Below are positions 10,767 to 22,324 of a stretch of 43,434 nucleotides of DNA, piece after piece. The stretch's first letter is position 1; each line of letters opens with the position of its first letter. This stretch comes from Gelatoporia subvermispora B. Lineage: Eukaryota > Basidiomycota > Agaricomycetes > Polyporales > Gelatoporiaceae. Location of the stretch: assembly GCA_000320605.2 (NCBI GenBank), contig KB445791.1, forward strand, positions 136,953 to 180,386, given 5' to 3'. Under the pieces are notes generated by a model that saw nothing but the letters and a program-made list of their open reading frames with translations, searched no databases and was not told the DNA's origin. The position numbers and the translations under genes were made by a program.

Positions 10767-12124
10767 TTATGGGCTACGGGAGCATACACCGGTTACCGTA
10801 TAGCAACACAAGGATAGTCCGAACTCGACGGAAAGAATGACACCCTCCGGGAGTGGCTGTACGGCCTTAGCTGTGTCTCCATTCGGCTTCGTGATATGTT
10901 CTTCAGACGGAACTATCCGCCTGCTGTAGGGAGGTGTGATGAATACATCCGGCATGGTTAACATCTCCTTCCAGTTAAGTGAGAGGGTCTGCGAGTACCC
11001 TGACGTTCGCACATAGTCAGCGTCGAACCGATAGTATGTCTGCAGTGAGACGGAGATAGTCCGGAGAGAGTCGAAGTTCGAAGATGTAATGACACTGTTC
11101 AATGCGGGGAATAGGAGAGCCCAGTCGTCCAGATGATGCGGGATATGATCGCAGTGGTATACGATCTCTACAACTGTGATACTGCCGAGGGGGCTAGAGA
11201 ATGCGACGGAGGTTGCCACGTCGCGACCTGCTTCGCAATCCAGATCTCATAGAAAGAACTCCATCTCTTTGAGCCGTCCTAAGTTCTCCGAAAGCAGTAG
11301 CGTAGACGGGATGCAAAGTCGTCCCGGATCTTGTCCTGTAGTACGGGCGTCACATTCGGGACCGACTCAGATGGACTCGAGGCTCTTGGATAGCGACGGT
11401 GCTGTGAGTAGGTTCCAGAACGGGTGCCGATCGCCGAATGCACAGTATTGAACCTGGCACGAAGATCGTATATTAGGAAAGTACAGTTCATCAGTGTGAC
11501 ACGCTGACGTACATAGAGCTCCTTAATATGCAGGGCTCGAGCAAAGCGGACGTTCTTCAAGTTGTAGCTTCGGCTGCCGTTGATGGTGACTTCGAATAGG
11601 GCCACTTTGCACAGGGTCTGAAGCGCGCAGACCATCCGAGCAAACTCGGAGAACGACAGAGAATGGGCGCGTGACAGCAACAAAGCCGTGATTGTTTGGA
11701 GAGAAGATAGCGCGGATCTTGTGTGGGGACGTAGCGAAAGTCCTGCACTCGAAATCAGGATTGCTCGCAGACGCAGATTCATGGCATCATATGCTAGTAT
11801 CCATGATGAAAGCTTCGTCCCTCGAACTTTGTGAATGTCCAGAAAGTAGCCATGTGTAGGGTCACATGCTAGGCCATCCAGGTTGGCAGACCTGCGTTTT
11901 GCCACTATCTGTCTGACAATGTTGCATAATGTCTTGCAAGTACATCCACTTGCGAGCAAGGTCCTGGGATCGTCTGGGACTGCAAGGATGTTTCACCAAG
12001 CCCGGGCGGCAAACCTCTGGTCGGTGAGCGTGGACGACTGCCGTCACTGTCAATAGGGTCAGCGGGTTGTTCGTCCTACTCTAACAGTGTGTCTAAACAC
12101 GCACCAATCATCTTCAGGCCTCAT
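10767..12124 (-). pseudogene. F-box pseudogene (array copy 4)
   Basis: The copy follows the array layout. A candidate exon 1 starts at 12124 (MRPEDD) with a GTGCGT donor, the F-box exon contains ILAVPDDPRTLLASGCTCKT, and a GTACGT intron follows KELY. The last part reads QYCAFGDRHPFWNLLTAPSL and ends PEGVILSVEFG. It is broken. At the F-box a base is missing and TGA occurs where relatives have TGG (plus-strand 11993-11995). Further TGA codons replace Trp at 11367-11369, after SLESI, and at 11247-11249, after EMEFFL. No single open frame can encode the protein, so this is a recently decayed copy. Confidence 0.75.
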
Positions 12125-13509
12125 GGATCACTATTTCCGTCTCTTCACCGTTCCGTCTTCCATCAGGAACCGAGCCGCGGGAATGCTGGAGGAATTTTAT
12201 ATAATCAAGATGGAAAGGAGATACGTGCTGGCACATGGTCTGTCAGTTTGGAGAGTGACTCGCAACCTAGATCAAGAAATCCGAACCTTTATGTGTTGCC
12301 CACGTCGCTTGGATGATTCGTAACCATTCCGTTTGATGGTCTCAAACGTTGTCTGCGCTGTGCTTCCAGAACATTGCTGGGGGCCCCTGACGCATCAATT
12401 CAAATCCATTGGTGGGGACACATCGTTATCCTGTGTGAGGAAGATAAAGATACGCGTCAGCCCTGCGGTAATTGATTGTCACAGGCCGTGTGGAAAGCAG
12501 ACGCGTACCCGATAGCCTCCAACTAGCCGGACGCTGTGCTATATCCTATCCACAACGGGGCTTCTGAGACACGGGCCCGGGTCTATCGCTGTCGCCACCT
12601 CTCGAGCTGCCCATCATTTGCGAGCTAGAAATGGCATTAGTGTCTAGGCTGAGACGATGTTTGAGTGTGCCAAGGACGGAAGGCATGCCGCTCACCTTTG
12701 GGACTATGGCCCTGTCAGAGCTTGTTTTGACTTGAAGACATACGGAATGGATGAGGTGAGCCAGAAATCATGTATTAAATGGGAAGAGCTAGACATGTCG
12801 GAGCCAGCACAGCGCCATGCACAGTAGAGTCAGTGTGAACCATGCTGTGGCTCTGCAGTGACAGAGAATAGCACGAAGGTGATTTAGCTTGTGATCGCCC
12901 CACAGTGAATAACGATCGTTGCGCAGGTAGGAGAAAAGATTGCGTGGACGTAGCAACGAGTGAGCGTGTATGGACGGGCGCCCTGAGTCTGTCCCGGCAA
13001 AGTCCGACATGTGTTTGTTTCGCTCCCGCGAATTGCCTGTAGTTCTGAGCATCCATTGCGCCGCTGACTTTGTCTTCCGCAGTAAACGCGGTATATATAC
13101 TTGTTGTCTCTCCCCCTTTGAATTTGCAAGCACTGTCTCAATACACATCCAGTACATGTACTACTATCCGCGAATCCATCAAAGGGGCAAAAATACGGAA
13201 AACGCAAACTTTCCCTCCCACATCGTCATCGGTTGATTATCGACAATTGCTTTTGTGAGCTGGGCTGCCATTCCACAGCGCGACGATTCTCGGTCATATT
13301 TTGGCTGCGATTCTGGTCTGTCTCGGGCAACCTGAAGCTCCAGAGTGTGCACATAATTGGCAGGAATGTAGATATAAGACTAGATACTACATGGTCACCG
13401 GTATGTACAATTATTTAGTGAATCGCTTGAACGATTAATTGATGTCCTGTCAACAAGATGGTAACATGTCTGAGCGAGGTTACAATCATGAGGAAAGGCT
13501 GTTACTACG
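12125..13509. other. Gene-free stretch between F-box copies 4 and 5
   Basis: Several overlapping short open frames occur on both strands near 12.8-13.2 kb, with no recognisable motif and no consistent exon pattern. I see no RNA gene, repeat array or element end. Confidence 0.45.
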
Positions 13510-14922
13510 TTATAAAGATAGGCGACGTGAGTACACAACGGTCACTTCATGCTTCAGAGAACTGAATGGATTGAAGTCAATAGAAAGAATGATTCCCCCC
13601 GTGGCTACTCCGGCATAACCGTCTATCTTCTCCGTGATCCGCGCATCAAAAAAGCGGTTGTTCGGGGCCTCATGAGACTTGAATGATACGCTCGGATCCC
13701 TGAACATCTCTCTCCAACTTGGTGAATATGATTGCGAACGCAGTTCTGTATACATGGAGTCAATGTTGAATGGATACTTCGTCTTCAAAGACAAACGGAT
13801 TGTTCTCAGGGGGATGAAGTCGACGGTCGTGACAGCAGTGTCCAGGACGCACAGCAAGCGTTTCCATTGGTCCAAATGAGGTGGAGAGTGCTCGCATTGG
13901 TATGTGACCTCCAGTGTGGTAATGAGACTGGCGGGAACACAAGAAATTAAGTTCGAAGTTGCCATACTGCATCCTTCACCGCAGTCCTGGGCCCAAAGGG
14001 TAAATTCCAATTGTTTGAGCTGTCTTAGATTCGCAGAGAGCAACAGCGCAGGAGGGATGGGGAATTTTTCTAGGACTTGTTTCAGATCGGTAACAGAGAA
14101 CCAAATGGTCTCGAGGCTGTCGGAAAGCGATGGGGCCGTGAGCAGATTCCAGATAGCATGTAAGTCGTTGTACGTGAAGTTCCAGATCTGTCCGGCAGAT
14201 GTCTTGTTAGTGAGGTGTAGATTGCTATGTGAGATACAGTGGCGCACATGAAGCTGTTTTAGATGCAAAGCACGAGCAAAATATACATCTTTTAAGCTGT
14301 ATCTTCGGCTGTCGTCCACAGTAACACTCCACAACGATAGTTTCGACAAATCAGGAAGGGCGCAGACGATGCGAGCGAACTCGGAAAACGAGGGGAAATG
14401 AATGCACCACAGCGTAAAGGAAGTCACAGATCGCAACATGGACAGCGCAAATCTTGTCTGAGGATGCAATAGCAACGGACGTTTGCTCGTTGCATGACCA
14501 GGCCCACGAATGATTAGACCTCTCAGACGAGGGCTATTGGGATGCGTTGAAAGCCATGCCCGAAGTTTGGTGGCCACAATATTGCACTGGCGCACAAAAT
14601 AGCCCCGTGTTGAGTCAGATGCACCCAGGGTCTTCGTCGTTTCATCAATGAAAAGCCGACTTCGTTTGCTGATGATTTCCTGCACCGTGGTCCTAAAGAC
14701 CTTGCACGTGAGACCGCATGCCAGAAGAGCCTTGGGATGGTCGATAATCTGCAAGATATCCCGCCAGAGTTCGATTGGAAGGCCTCCCCCAGGTGAGACG
14801 TGAGGGATGGGGTCACTGCAAGAGAATCCGATTAGTACTCTACTAGGACCTTCATCGACACCAAAATACACACACCATCCCTCGGATCCTCTATCGAACC
14901 CATCGACCCCGTTCATCTGCAT
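13510..14922 (-). CDS. F-box protein (array copy 5)
   Basis: Three exons, complement(13510..14187, 14248..14815, 14876..14922), give 430 residues. Exon 1 is again 47 bases (MQMNGVDGF...), with a GTGTGT donor; intron 1 is 60 bases and ends TTGCAG. The F-box is GGLPIELWRDILQIIDHPKA followed by LLACGLTCKVFRTTV. The next array-specific element is DSTRGYF, then leucine-rich pieces (SMLRSVTSFTLWCIHFPSFS, LPDLSKLSLWSVTVD), the LTAPSLSDSLETIWF segment after intron 2, CEHSPPHLDQWKRLL, and the ending GGIILSIDF...VTVVYSRR. The long single-frame version starting at 14955 reads through intron 1 and is less likely, because splicing reproduces the conserved exon length. Probable SCF adaptor; target unknown. 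Confidence 0.82.
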   Translation of the reverse strand: MQMNGVDGFDRGSEGWCVYFGVDEGPSRVLIGFSCSDPIPHVSPGGGLPIELWRDILQIIDHPKALLACGLTCKVFRTTVQEIISKRSRLFIDETTKTLGASDSTRGYFVRQCNIVATKLRAWLSTHPNSPRLRGLIIRGPGHATSKRPLLLHPQTRFALSMLRSVTSFTLWCIHFPSFSEFARIVCALPDLSKLSLWSVTVDDSRRYSLKDVYFARALHLKQLHVRHCISHSNLHLTNKTSAGQIWNFTYNDLHAIWNLLTAPSLSDSLETIWFSVTDLKQVLEKFPIPPALLLSANLRQLKQLEFTLWAQDCGEGCSMATSNLISCVPASLITTLEVTYQCEHSPPHLDQWKRLLCVLDTAVTTVDFIPLRTIRLSLKTKYPFNIDSMYTELRSQSYSPSWREMFRDPSVSFKSHEAPNNRFFDARITEKIDGYAGVATGGIILSIDFNPFSSLKHEVTVVYSRRLSL

Positions 14923-15501
14923 CAACACACAAGTTGCTGGGCAACGTCTGAGCACAGTGTCTATGGACAGAGAGAACTAGGGTGTCCTATGGCGGCTTTC
15001 AAGACTCACAGCTACTCGGGAGTAGACATCTCGATTACGTGCTGATGTCACACTATCACAGCCACTGTCATGATAGCTTGTCCCTAGGGAACGCCGTTAG
15101 CAATTAAAGCGCCCGGAAAGAGAGTAACATCAGATCTAGACCAAATACACTACACACACCACAAACTGCAGGATCCTCGAAGGGTAAACAACGGGCAGAG
15201 GATGAGTGAGCATGGCGATAGATGCTAGGCCTCAGTCCCAGTAATCCCCAAGAGCGCATTTTTCGTTGTGCTAGATTGGCAATGAAAGACTACACGCCCA
15301 GGCGAAGTCCCAATGCCGTGTGCACTAAATTCCTCACGTACAGCGAAACTGGCAGGTCCATCATCTCTAATACTTTGTATGAGCGTGTGCGATATGTACG
15401 CGTATGCTGTACAGACAAATACACCGGTATCTACCTCCTACGTATTGAAATCGGGTCAGGCTGTACATCTCTCGTCCTTCGGTGCACGCTTCAGCTCTCC
15501 T
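14923..15501. other. Intergenic region between F-box copy 5 and the DUF6533 gene
   Basis: This holds the upstream region of F-box copy 5 and the 3' flank of the DUF6533 gene. The open frames are short and unsupported. No repeat or RNA gene is visible. Confidence 0.45.
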
Positions 15502-17298
15502 TCATTCCTCATCACCATCTGCATCTGCAGACATGGCTGTGTCCAAATGCTCACGATCCCCGGCAAATTCAAGCGAACCACCCATCTCCTGCACAACGGA
15601 GCCCAGCCACGGCCCACGCAGCCCGGGTCTGGTACTTACAAACGATAGCTCAAAGAACGAGGGCGTAGTAGACGCAGAGGAGCTGCATCCGGAATGGGCG
15701 GCTGCGCCGCGGAGGTTGAGCAGAAAACGAGAAACAGTGATGGCTAAAAGGCTATGGGTTACGTTTAGTATCTGGGAACTGAGATCGTGGGATTTGTATG
15801 GGGCAACATACGGTACTTGGAAGGCCGTGAGGATGGAGAGTACCTGCATGTCCTCATCAGCAAGAACTCAAGCACATGAAGAACTGGTTTCTCACGATCT
15901 CGCCAGCGACTGTAGTCAATGTTGCTATAGAATAGAGATACGTAGCGATTGGCAGCAAGGCGAGGATCCTGGAACAATATTGCGCGACACTCGCATTCAG
16001 CACGCTGGTACAGGCGCACTGCGTGGTACGCACTCACATAAAGTGAAACGTGCCTGCCACGGTCGCGGACTCAGAAACCTTGGTGAAGGAGCGGGTGGAG
16101 AACGCACCATCGCGTATGAGTATTCCGCTCAGCGAGCGACCGCCTAACCCGAATTCGAGCCTACGTCTTCGTGTTTGACGAGAAAGTCGCACGGAAGCAT
16201 ACGTCTTGCGCCATGTCGCAAGAACGACTATCATATCTGCGCACGCAGCAGAAACGGTGCATATGAGGTTGAGGGTGTCTACTGCAAGAACGCAAGGATC
16301 CCTGAGTATATATATACAAGTACAAGTGAGGGCTATCCTACGTCTAGACTCGGGCTAGTAAGGATTGTTTGCATCGTCACAAGTCAGTAATGCGCGCACC
16401 GTTTCTGAGTGGACTCCGACCAGGAGTTATTCAAGGCCATGAATGCACAGAACCGGCGTGGTGTTTGCCCCCAAGTAGACAGCGTATTTGGAACAATGCT
16501 TGCTACAACAGGCTTCGATAGTACGAGAGTATACTTTGAGAAGCGATGCAAGCGGTACGTCAATAGATGGAACTAGGCAACATGAAGTGGTAAATTCGAC
16601 TCACAACTTGCGAACTTATGCTCGCAACGCTCAGCCCGAGCACTAAGAAAGGGAGGCCCCATATCCCGGCAGTGACAGCGTGAATTCGGAGAGAGGCAAA
16701 CGCTGCAAGTATGAACTGAGATGAGGGCGGATACTTGGGTTGCAGGAGGGTACGAAGAATCATATGAGTCGAAGGTAACGCACCAGCTCGAGTGAGTGTG
16801 AGCACTATCCCGCAACCGCCCCACACATTCAGCGCAACAGTGCAACCGGGAGATGTCCACGTCACAGCGGGAGGAGCCAGTGGAGATGGAGATGTGGGAG
16901 TAGAGGAAGAAAAGGAAGCAGATGAAGGTACATATCCGAAGCCGAAGAGCATATAGAGCATTGTAGCTGCGAAGAAGAGAAGCGCAAGACGATTGACAGT
17001 GAAGAGAATTGTGACAGGCGTAACATTACGAATGCGTGTGCGCGAATAGATGTGCGCAAAGGTGGGGCGGATCGTAAGAAGGTGGTCATAAAATATAAGC
17101 GCTGTGATGTGCGTGTGGTCAGCTACATACACAAGAGATCAGACGAAGAAAGATACCGCATGCCCCGGTACAGGCTGCTAACAACACCCTAAGTTCGGCA
17201 TGAGACTAGGCATAGAATGAACGTGGAGAATTCTGTACTTACTCTCTCTCTTGCAGCATCGAGACAGGTCCCCCCGGAAGGTCCCCTATCTGGGACAT
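15502..17298 (-). CDS. DUF6533 family integral membrane protein
   Basis: Eight exons, complement(15502..15843, 15896..15968, 16038..16053, 16108..16301, 16400..16533, 16605..17101, 17157..17188, 17243..17298), keep phase throughout and give 447 residues. The N-terminus passes from MSQIGDLPGG through AACTGACALIFYDHLLTI, which matches the DUF6533 signature (ALxxYDxxLT). Hydrophobic segments follow (TILFTVNRLALLFFAATMLY, FLVLGLSVASISS). ADMIVVLATWRKTYASVRL and then LIRDG-TFHFM, restored across a 54-base intron, match the family core. The C-terminal VSRFLLNLRGAA is also typical, before a Ser/Pro-rich cytosolic tail. One exon is only 16 bases. The family is widespread in Agaricomycetes and its function is unknown. 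A shorter start at Met 17259 is possible. Confidence 0.8.
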
Positions 17299-19318
17299 CC
17301 TAGGTTATGTCGTTCACCCAAGTTTGAGTCTGGGAATGTTGGGGGCCGGAAGTAAACGAATGTGCTCCGGTACCCGTCTTACCATCACGCGCACCAGTAA
17401 ATACTAGTTCGCCTGCTCACAGCGCCCGCTGTCATACTAGCTCCAGCGTGGCTCCAAGCTCAGTGCTGCGATCACATAGATACTTACATGGCCGGAGTGA
17501 CGGGCGCGAGCACTACTCTTAGTGGATGACGTTGAGGGCCGGAGAAGCAATGAAGCTTCCAATGCTGTGTGCACTGCCGTTGCAGGCCGAGCATAGAAGG
17601 ATCGCGATCCATATATTCCTAGTAGGTCGCGAGTCGGATCGTCTTATTGTGCATTGTCCAGGACTTGAGAGTTGAAAATTGAACAGACCGCAAGGATATA
17701 GCTCAGCTCACATTGTACTACGCCAAGCGCAGCATGATGAACTAATTTTTCATTGGATCGCGCGTTGTGTTGCTCGAAAGGTCGGAAGCGACTTTCGTCA
17801 TCTCGATGAAAGTGGTCGGAGTAAAGTGCATCGTGCCACGGTCATCGCGACTATCGTGGGCGATAGTACTGATGTATGGACGAACGGGCATTTGGACCCG
17901 TTCGAGAAGTCATCCAGCAGAGAGAAGGCAGTCGGAGACTACGTTGAAATGCAAGCGGGGTCGAACACGTAGCGCGCTACGGGCTGTGCTCCCTGGCCAC
18001 TACAGGGTCTGATCACACACAGCCACCGATCCACCAGGTGGGCGCTCGCGGAACCCTCGGTGAATTTTGTCCGCCTTGGTCGGCGACCGCTCAGATCCAG
18101 AAGTCTCAGATCCGAGCAGTCAGTCCCGTCCGTTACCCCAACTCAGTGTCTCCTTGAGCTCTGTGCCACTCGCTCATGGTCGTGCGCCCACCGTCATGGC
18201 CGGTAGTCAGTAGTCTATTTCGTGGAATGACCTTGCAACAAACATCCCAGCACCGCTTTTCATCTATCCTATGATTATTTCTCCAGGTGGCAACCGTAAC
18301 AGGTCCGCGTCAGTTTTATGCCTTGCATGTGTTCACCGCGACCACAGCTTGCCACTGCCCGCTCCACAGCTCAGAGGACCTGTAGAGCGCGCAAAGGCGA
18401 GATGCATCTTCGCGCTGGACGCTTGGTTTGGCACGTTGTAGACTGAGCCCACAGAATGCACTCTATTGCTGCTATGTAGCTACTCTCGGGACTCGCATCA
18501 AATGCTCCTCTGGACGTTCTATCTCCGCAATGATCACATAGCACCCCTGCACTCCGCCAAGCGTGTCTGGCGTCCAATCCAAGGGACTTCGTTGGGTAGA
18601 CAAGCAATCTCATTCTCGACGGACACGGGCAGAGTCGGCCTCAGTATGTGCGTACCTGGTCGATAAGCATGTATCAAGTGTCAATGCTGTAGTTTCCGGG
18701 AGAGCTAATGACCGAGCCTGTGCCATGTCAAAATGCACGGTGTCATGCTCTGAATAGACATTGTGCGGCACGAAGGCAGACGGCACACATTCTTGTACTT
18801 GCACATGGTGCTACGAAGGCGATGCATGCACAAGACGCCAGAGTATAGACGGGAGAAGACGAAACAGTACATATCTGCGCCGTACTAATATCGTACGTGA
18901 TGGATCACAAGAGGTACAGAGATTTATGAATCAGGTTGAGAAACGAACGAGGACTTAGGCGATGCGCATACAACAGTATAGTGTGGATAGGTCTTGATGT
19001 CAGATAGCTGTCATAGTGAGGAAATTGAAGCCCTAGCATTAATTAACAAATTTGCGGTCCATCCTCGTGAATCAGATATCTCAAGGCTTCAACATGAGCA
19101 CATAAGGAATTGATGATACTAATGCGATCTCAAAGATAGGCCACATAATAATACCATCATCACTGCGTACGCCCAATAGAACTTCTCTGATGTGGACCGA
19201 GGGAACGATACCGTACCCATCTGAATCCAGTCCTCTAGCGCGTACAGACATCGCAAAGGCCGTCTTTCTTCACAATACATTCGATGCATGAGATATGGTA
19301 GTGCGTAGATTGTTATAA
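17299..19318. other. Gene-free stretch with two adjacent short hairpins
   Basis: No coding signal is recognised over 2 kb. Two perfect short inverted repeats lie close together: ACTATCG/CGATAGT at 17850-17867 with a TGGG loop, and CGAACGGG/CCCGTTCG at 17881-17904 with an 8-base loop. Nothing else is supportable. Confidence 0.4.
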
Positions 19319-19690
19319 TCAGTTATGAATGGTTGGAGCGCCCTCACGGACACAGAAATGCTTCTGAGGGAGGTGGAGTCGGGAGACATGGCGACGTGTT
19401 TCAGAAAAATGAGAACATCTGACCATTCGTCGACGTGTTGCGGAATATGAGACTGCCAAATCTTGTCTTGATATGCATGGCGAAAGTAGGACCGGTGAAA
19501 GGACGCGAGAGAATGGTATGAATTGCCCTGACATGGTCTTGTGCACTGAGCAACTTGGTGATATCGTAGCGAGGTCGATTGACATGCGCCAATGTGATGC
19601 CGTTAATAACGGCGTCAAGTTGTTCCCATTCGTCAAGATAGGGCGGAAGATGCTGACTTGAGATGGAGTGCGGTCGTCGTCGCTATCCTA
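19319..19690 (-). pseudogene. Relic of an F-box gene (array copy 6)
   Basis: Two overlapping minus-strand frames retain pieces of the array's C-terminal half. One reads QHLPPYLDEWEQLDAVI and the other IPQHVDEWSDVLIFL followed by STSLRSISVSV. These correspond to the PPHLDxWxxLL...SLRTIxVSL segment of the intact copies. The two pieces are in different frames and no F-box exon is found upstream, so this is a decayed remnant. It extends the reach of the F-box expansion to the right of the DUF6533 gene. Confidence 0.45.
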
Positions 19691-20133
19691 TCCTATCCGT
19701 CACCCGCAAGCGTTACACAGGGAGAAAGCGGCACGTGGTATGCGTGCGAATTGTATAGGGCGCCTAAGCGTGTGTCTTGTCCTCGCCAGCTCAAACTTTT
19801 CCGTCGCCGTGTCCCTTGCTCACATTCACCCACTTCGCACTGGCAGCTGCAATCAGTTCTTAGTTTTTTCCTCAACATGACGAACTGGCAGGACTACATA
19901 TTGCAGACTCGTTTCACTCAAAATGCGACAATCTATGGTTCTACAGTTGATGGACCGTAGATCTGTACCCATGCGCTGAGGAAGCTTTTCGTTCTGAGAC
20001 GTCTGGATTACATTCCTGATATCATGATCGAGACGGAAATACAGATCTTTGACACAAATTATTATACAAGAAACACTTGGGCTGCTCGACCTTGCGGGTG
20101 AGTTCGCACACTCAACTATGCATACCCTACATC
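19691..20133. other. Intergenic region downstream of double-cluster gene A
   Basis: This is the 3' flank of the double Zn2Cys6 gene A. No coding frame, RNA gene or repeat can be supported here. Confidence 0.4.
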
Positions 20134-22231
20134 TCATCCCTCTCGGGGAGCCCTTTTCTCGTACACGCACACCTTTTGCGCTTCTCGACACCAGCTAGGA
20201 TGGAGAGGTGTTCAAATGCGCAGCTCGAGAATTGATTCGATACACAACTGACCTGCACTGCGTTGGGCGACCGTCAAGAAGCCAATGATTGCAACGTTTC
20301 CCAGACCCTTTACATCTGGTACAGGCGACTTCAACTTTCTTCCTGATTGTAGCAGTTGTTCCCAAGCAACTCGAGTGGTTGCCTGACTTAACGCAGCGCC
20401 TAGGAACAGAGTGGTGAGTACCCCGACCTATGCAGAATACGCGCGCGCAATCAGTGATACATACTCGCAGACATCTTTTGGTGAGTCTCTCCGACATTTT
20501 GCCTTCGCCTTCTTGCATGCTGCACAGGCGGGTAGTACGGGCTGCAGTGCCGACTGAAGGTCTGACTCTCGCCCCCTCGGTACTATGATCCCAAGGATCA
20601 GTTCAAAGTCCCCCCGTCCACCGCGACCAACCGGCTCCTCAACCTCCGGCTGCACGGATGGCGTCTCAGGACCTGTCGTGTCGGATGCCGTATCCGCTTC
20701 GGTGAGCTCCCCGGACCCATCCCGGGACACCTCCGTGGCGCTCTCGGTGATTCCGCTAGAGGCAGGCATCGTCTCGTAATGCTCCGGGAAGATATTGACG
20801 AAGCGGAACGCGTAGACTGGAGAAGCCGTCAATACACGATATCTGAGAGGTATTTTCAGACACTGACCAGGCCAACGGTCTTCGACGTTTACAACTCGGA
20901 TCCTATGGAGTGGCCCGTCAAGCCTGATGTACTTGAACCCATACGGTGCAGGCTCTTCTTCCATCTCCTCCGCTCGCCGCTTGCCGAGGACTACCTTGTG
21001 CGAAGGTTCATCATGGACGTAGCGATGATCGCGGAGAGCCGTCGTGCACTCTCCATGCGCAACCGCTGGCGATGCGATAGGCTGGGATGAGCCGGATTGA
21101 TCGTACATTCCTGTGCTATTATTCAGCACAACCGCAAGATAGACCACGTGGAGTGTAACATACCGTACAGCGGGGCAGTGTAGTCCATAGAAGTACCAGG
21201 ATGCACTTGAGCCTGTCCTAGCTGTGGAAATTGCGCAAGCGGGTGCTGCACAGGCTCGAATGGTTCCTAAGTGGTGTCAGTACGCGAGTCTACAGGCCAC
21301 AGTGTGAACGGAACTGACCTGGTACACGAGGCTCTTGGTCTGTTGACTGAGGTCCTCCTCAGGTGTATTTCTGTTTTCACTATGGTCTGTAATGAGCCGC
21401 GTTGGTCAGCAATGTTAAGATGATAATGGATTGAAGTTAGTGTACTCAGCAGAACCACTTGGTCAGCGAGTGAGACATTTCCTGTACTTCTTGGCACAAC
21501 ATCTCCCGCAAAGCCAGTCTCGACGCCCACATCCCCATCGTGATCATGCATAAAGCAATGATCAGCGGGGAAAGGAACGTGTCCCTGTTCGGTCCATCCG
21601 ACTTGATCATCAGTCGTGAGATGCTGTGGCATGGCATCATAGGCCGGTGATATAGGGAAGGCGGCCTCAGCCTCGTTGTAGATGGGATCCACACCCAAGC
21701 TGTGGGTCGGACCTTCGACATTCGCCAGATGAGCCTGCTGCTCTTGAGGGTAGGACTCCAAGAGGCTCGACCCATAGCCTGCACAAGGTGTTTGTGCGTA
21801 CAGGTCTCCGTCGAAGGAGGGCGAGTATGATGATAGAGGACTGGGGGTGAAGTCGTAAAACTGAGGGCCTAAGCCCGTCTCTGGCCCATCCTCCCAGATG
21901 CCCGTGGAGCTGGGAGTGTCGAGTTCGGTATATGCGGTGGTCGGCGTCCAGGAAACGTTAGCGGGCATGCTGGTCCATGGCTAGGATCGAGCCACACTCG
22001 ACGTTAAGCACGCAGCGGAGGTATGATTCTGGAGCGGCTCACCTCGGCCCCAAACCGACTATCTCTGTGGTACGCCAGGGCCGGATTACAGCTCCCTCCT
22101 TGCTCCTCGTAGTACATGTGATCGGCCAGACCAGGGAGCAGCTGCGAAGAGCTCTGGTGGAAGATGGGCGGAATCAGGTCATCATCGAGCTCTTGGCTCG
22201 GGTATGCAGGGTAGGTGACTGGTGGCTGCAT
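20134..22231 (-). CDS. Protein with two tandem C-terminal Zn(II)2Cys6-type clusters (paralog A)
   Basis: Eight exons, complement(20134..20194, 20253..20399, 20465..20816, 20868..21110, 21164..21266, 21319..21386, 21446..21980, 22043..22231), give 565 residues in one frame. The N-terminal half is Pro/Ser/acidic and low in order (SQELDDDLIPPIFHQ at the start). A middle segment holds GKRRAEEMEEE and YIRLDGPLHRI. Cys477, 480, 487, 496, 499 and 508 fit C-x2-C-x6-C-x8-C-x2-C-x8-C, and Cys523, 526, 533, 545, 548 and 555 fit C-x2-C-x6-C-x11-C-x2-C-x6-C. Both match the binuclear zinc cluster of fungal regulators, with basic residues between the second and third Cys (KKAKAK, KGSGKR). Such clusters are normally single and N-terminal. 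A role as a nuclear DNA-binding regulator is inference. Paralog B is at 37099-39186. Confidence 0.8.
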
Positions 22232-22324
22232 GTTGCGGACGACTCTGTGGCAAGTTGGACGATTGCAACTTCAGTAGGTGGGTGTCGTGATAACGGGGGA
22301 TCAACTGTGCTTGTCTCGTCTGTG

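Noticed and set aside
13510..14955. Single-exon 481-residue model of F-box copy 5
   Set aside because: It reads through a 60-base intron; splicing gives the 47-base first exon shared with copies 2 and 3.
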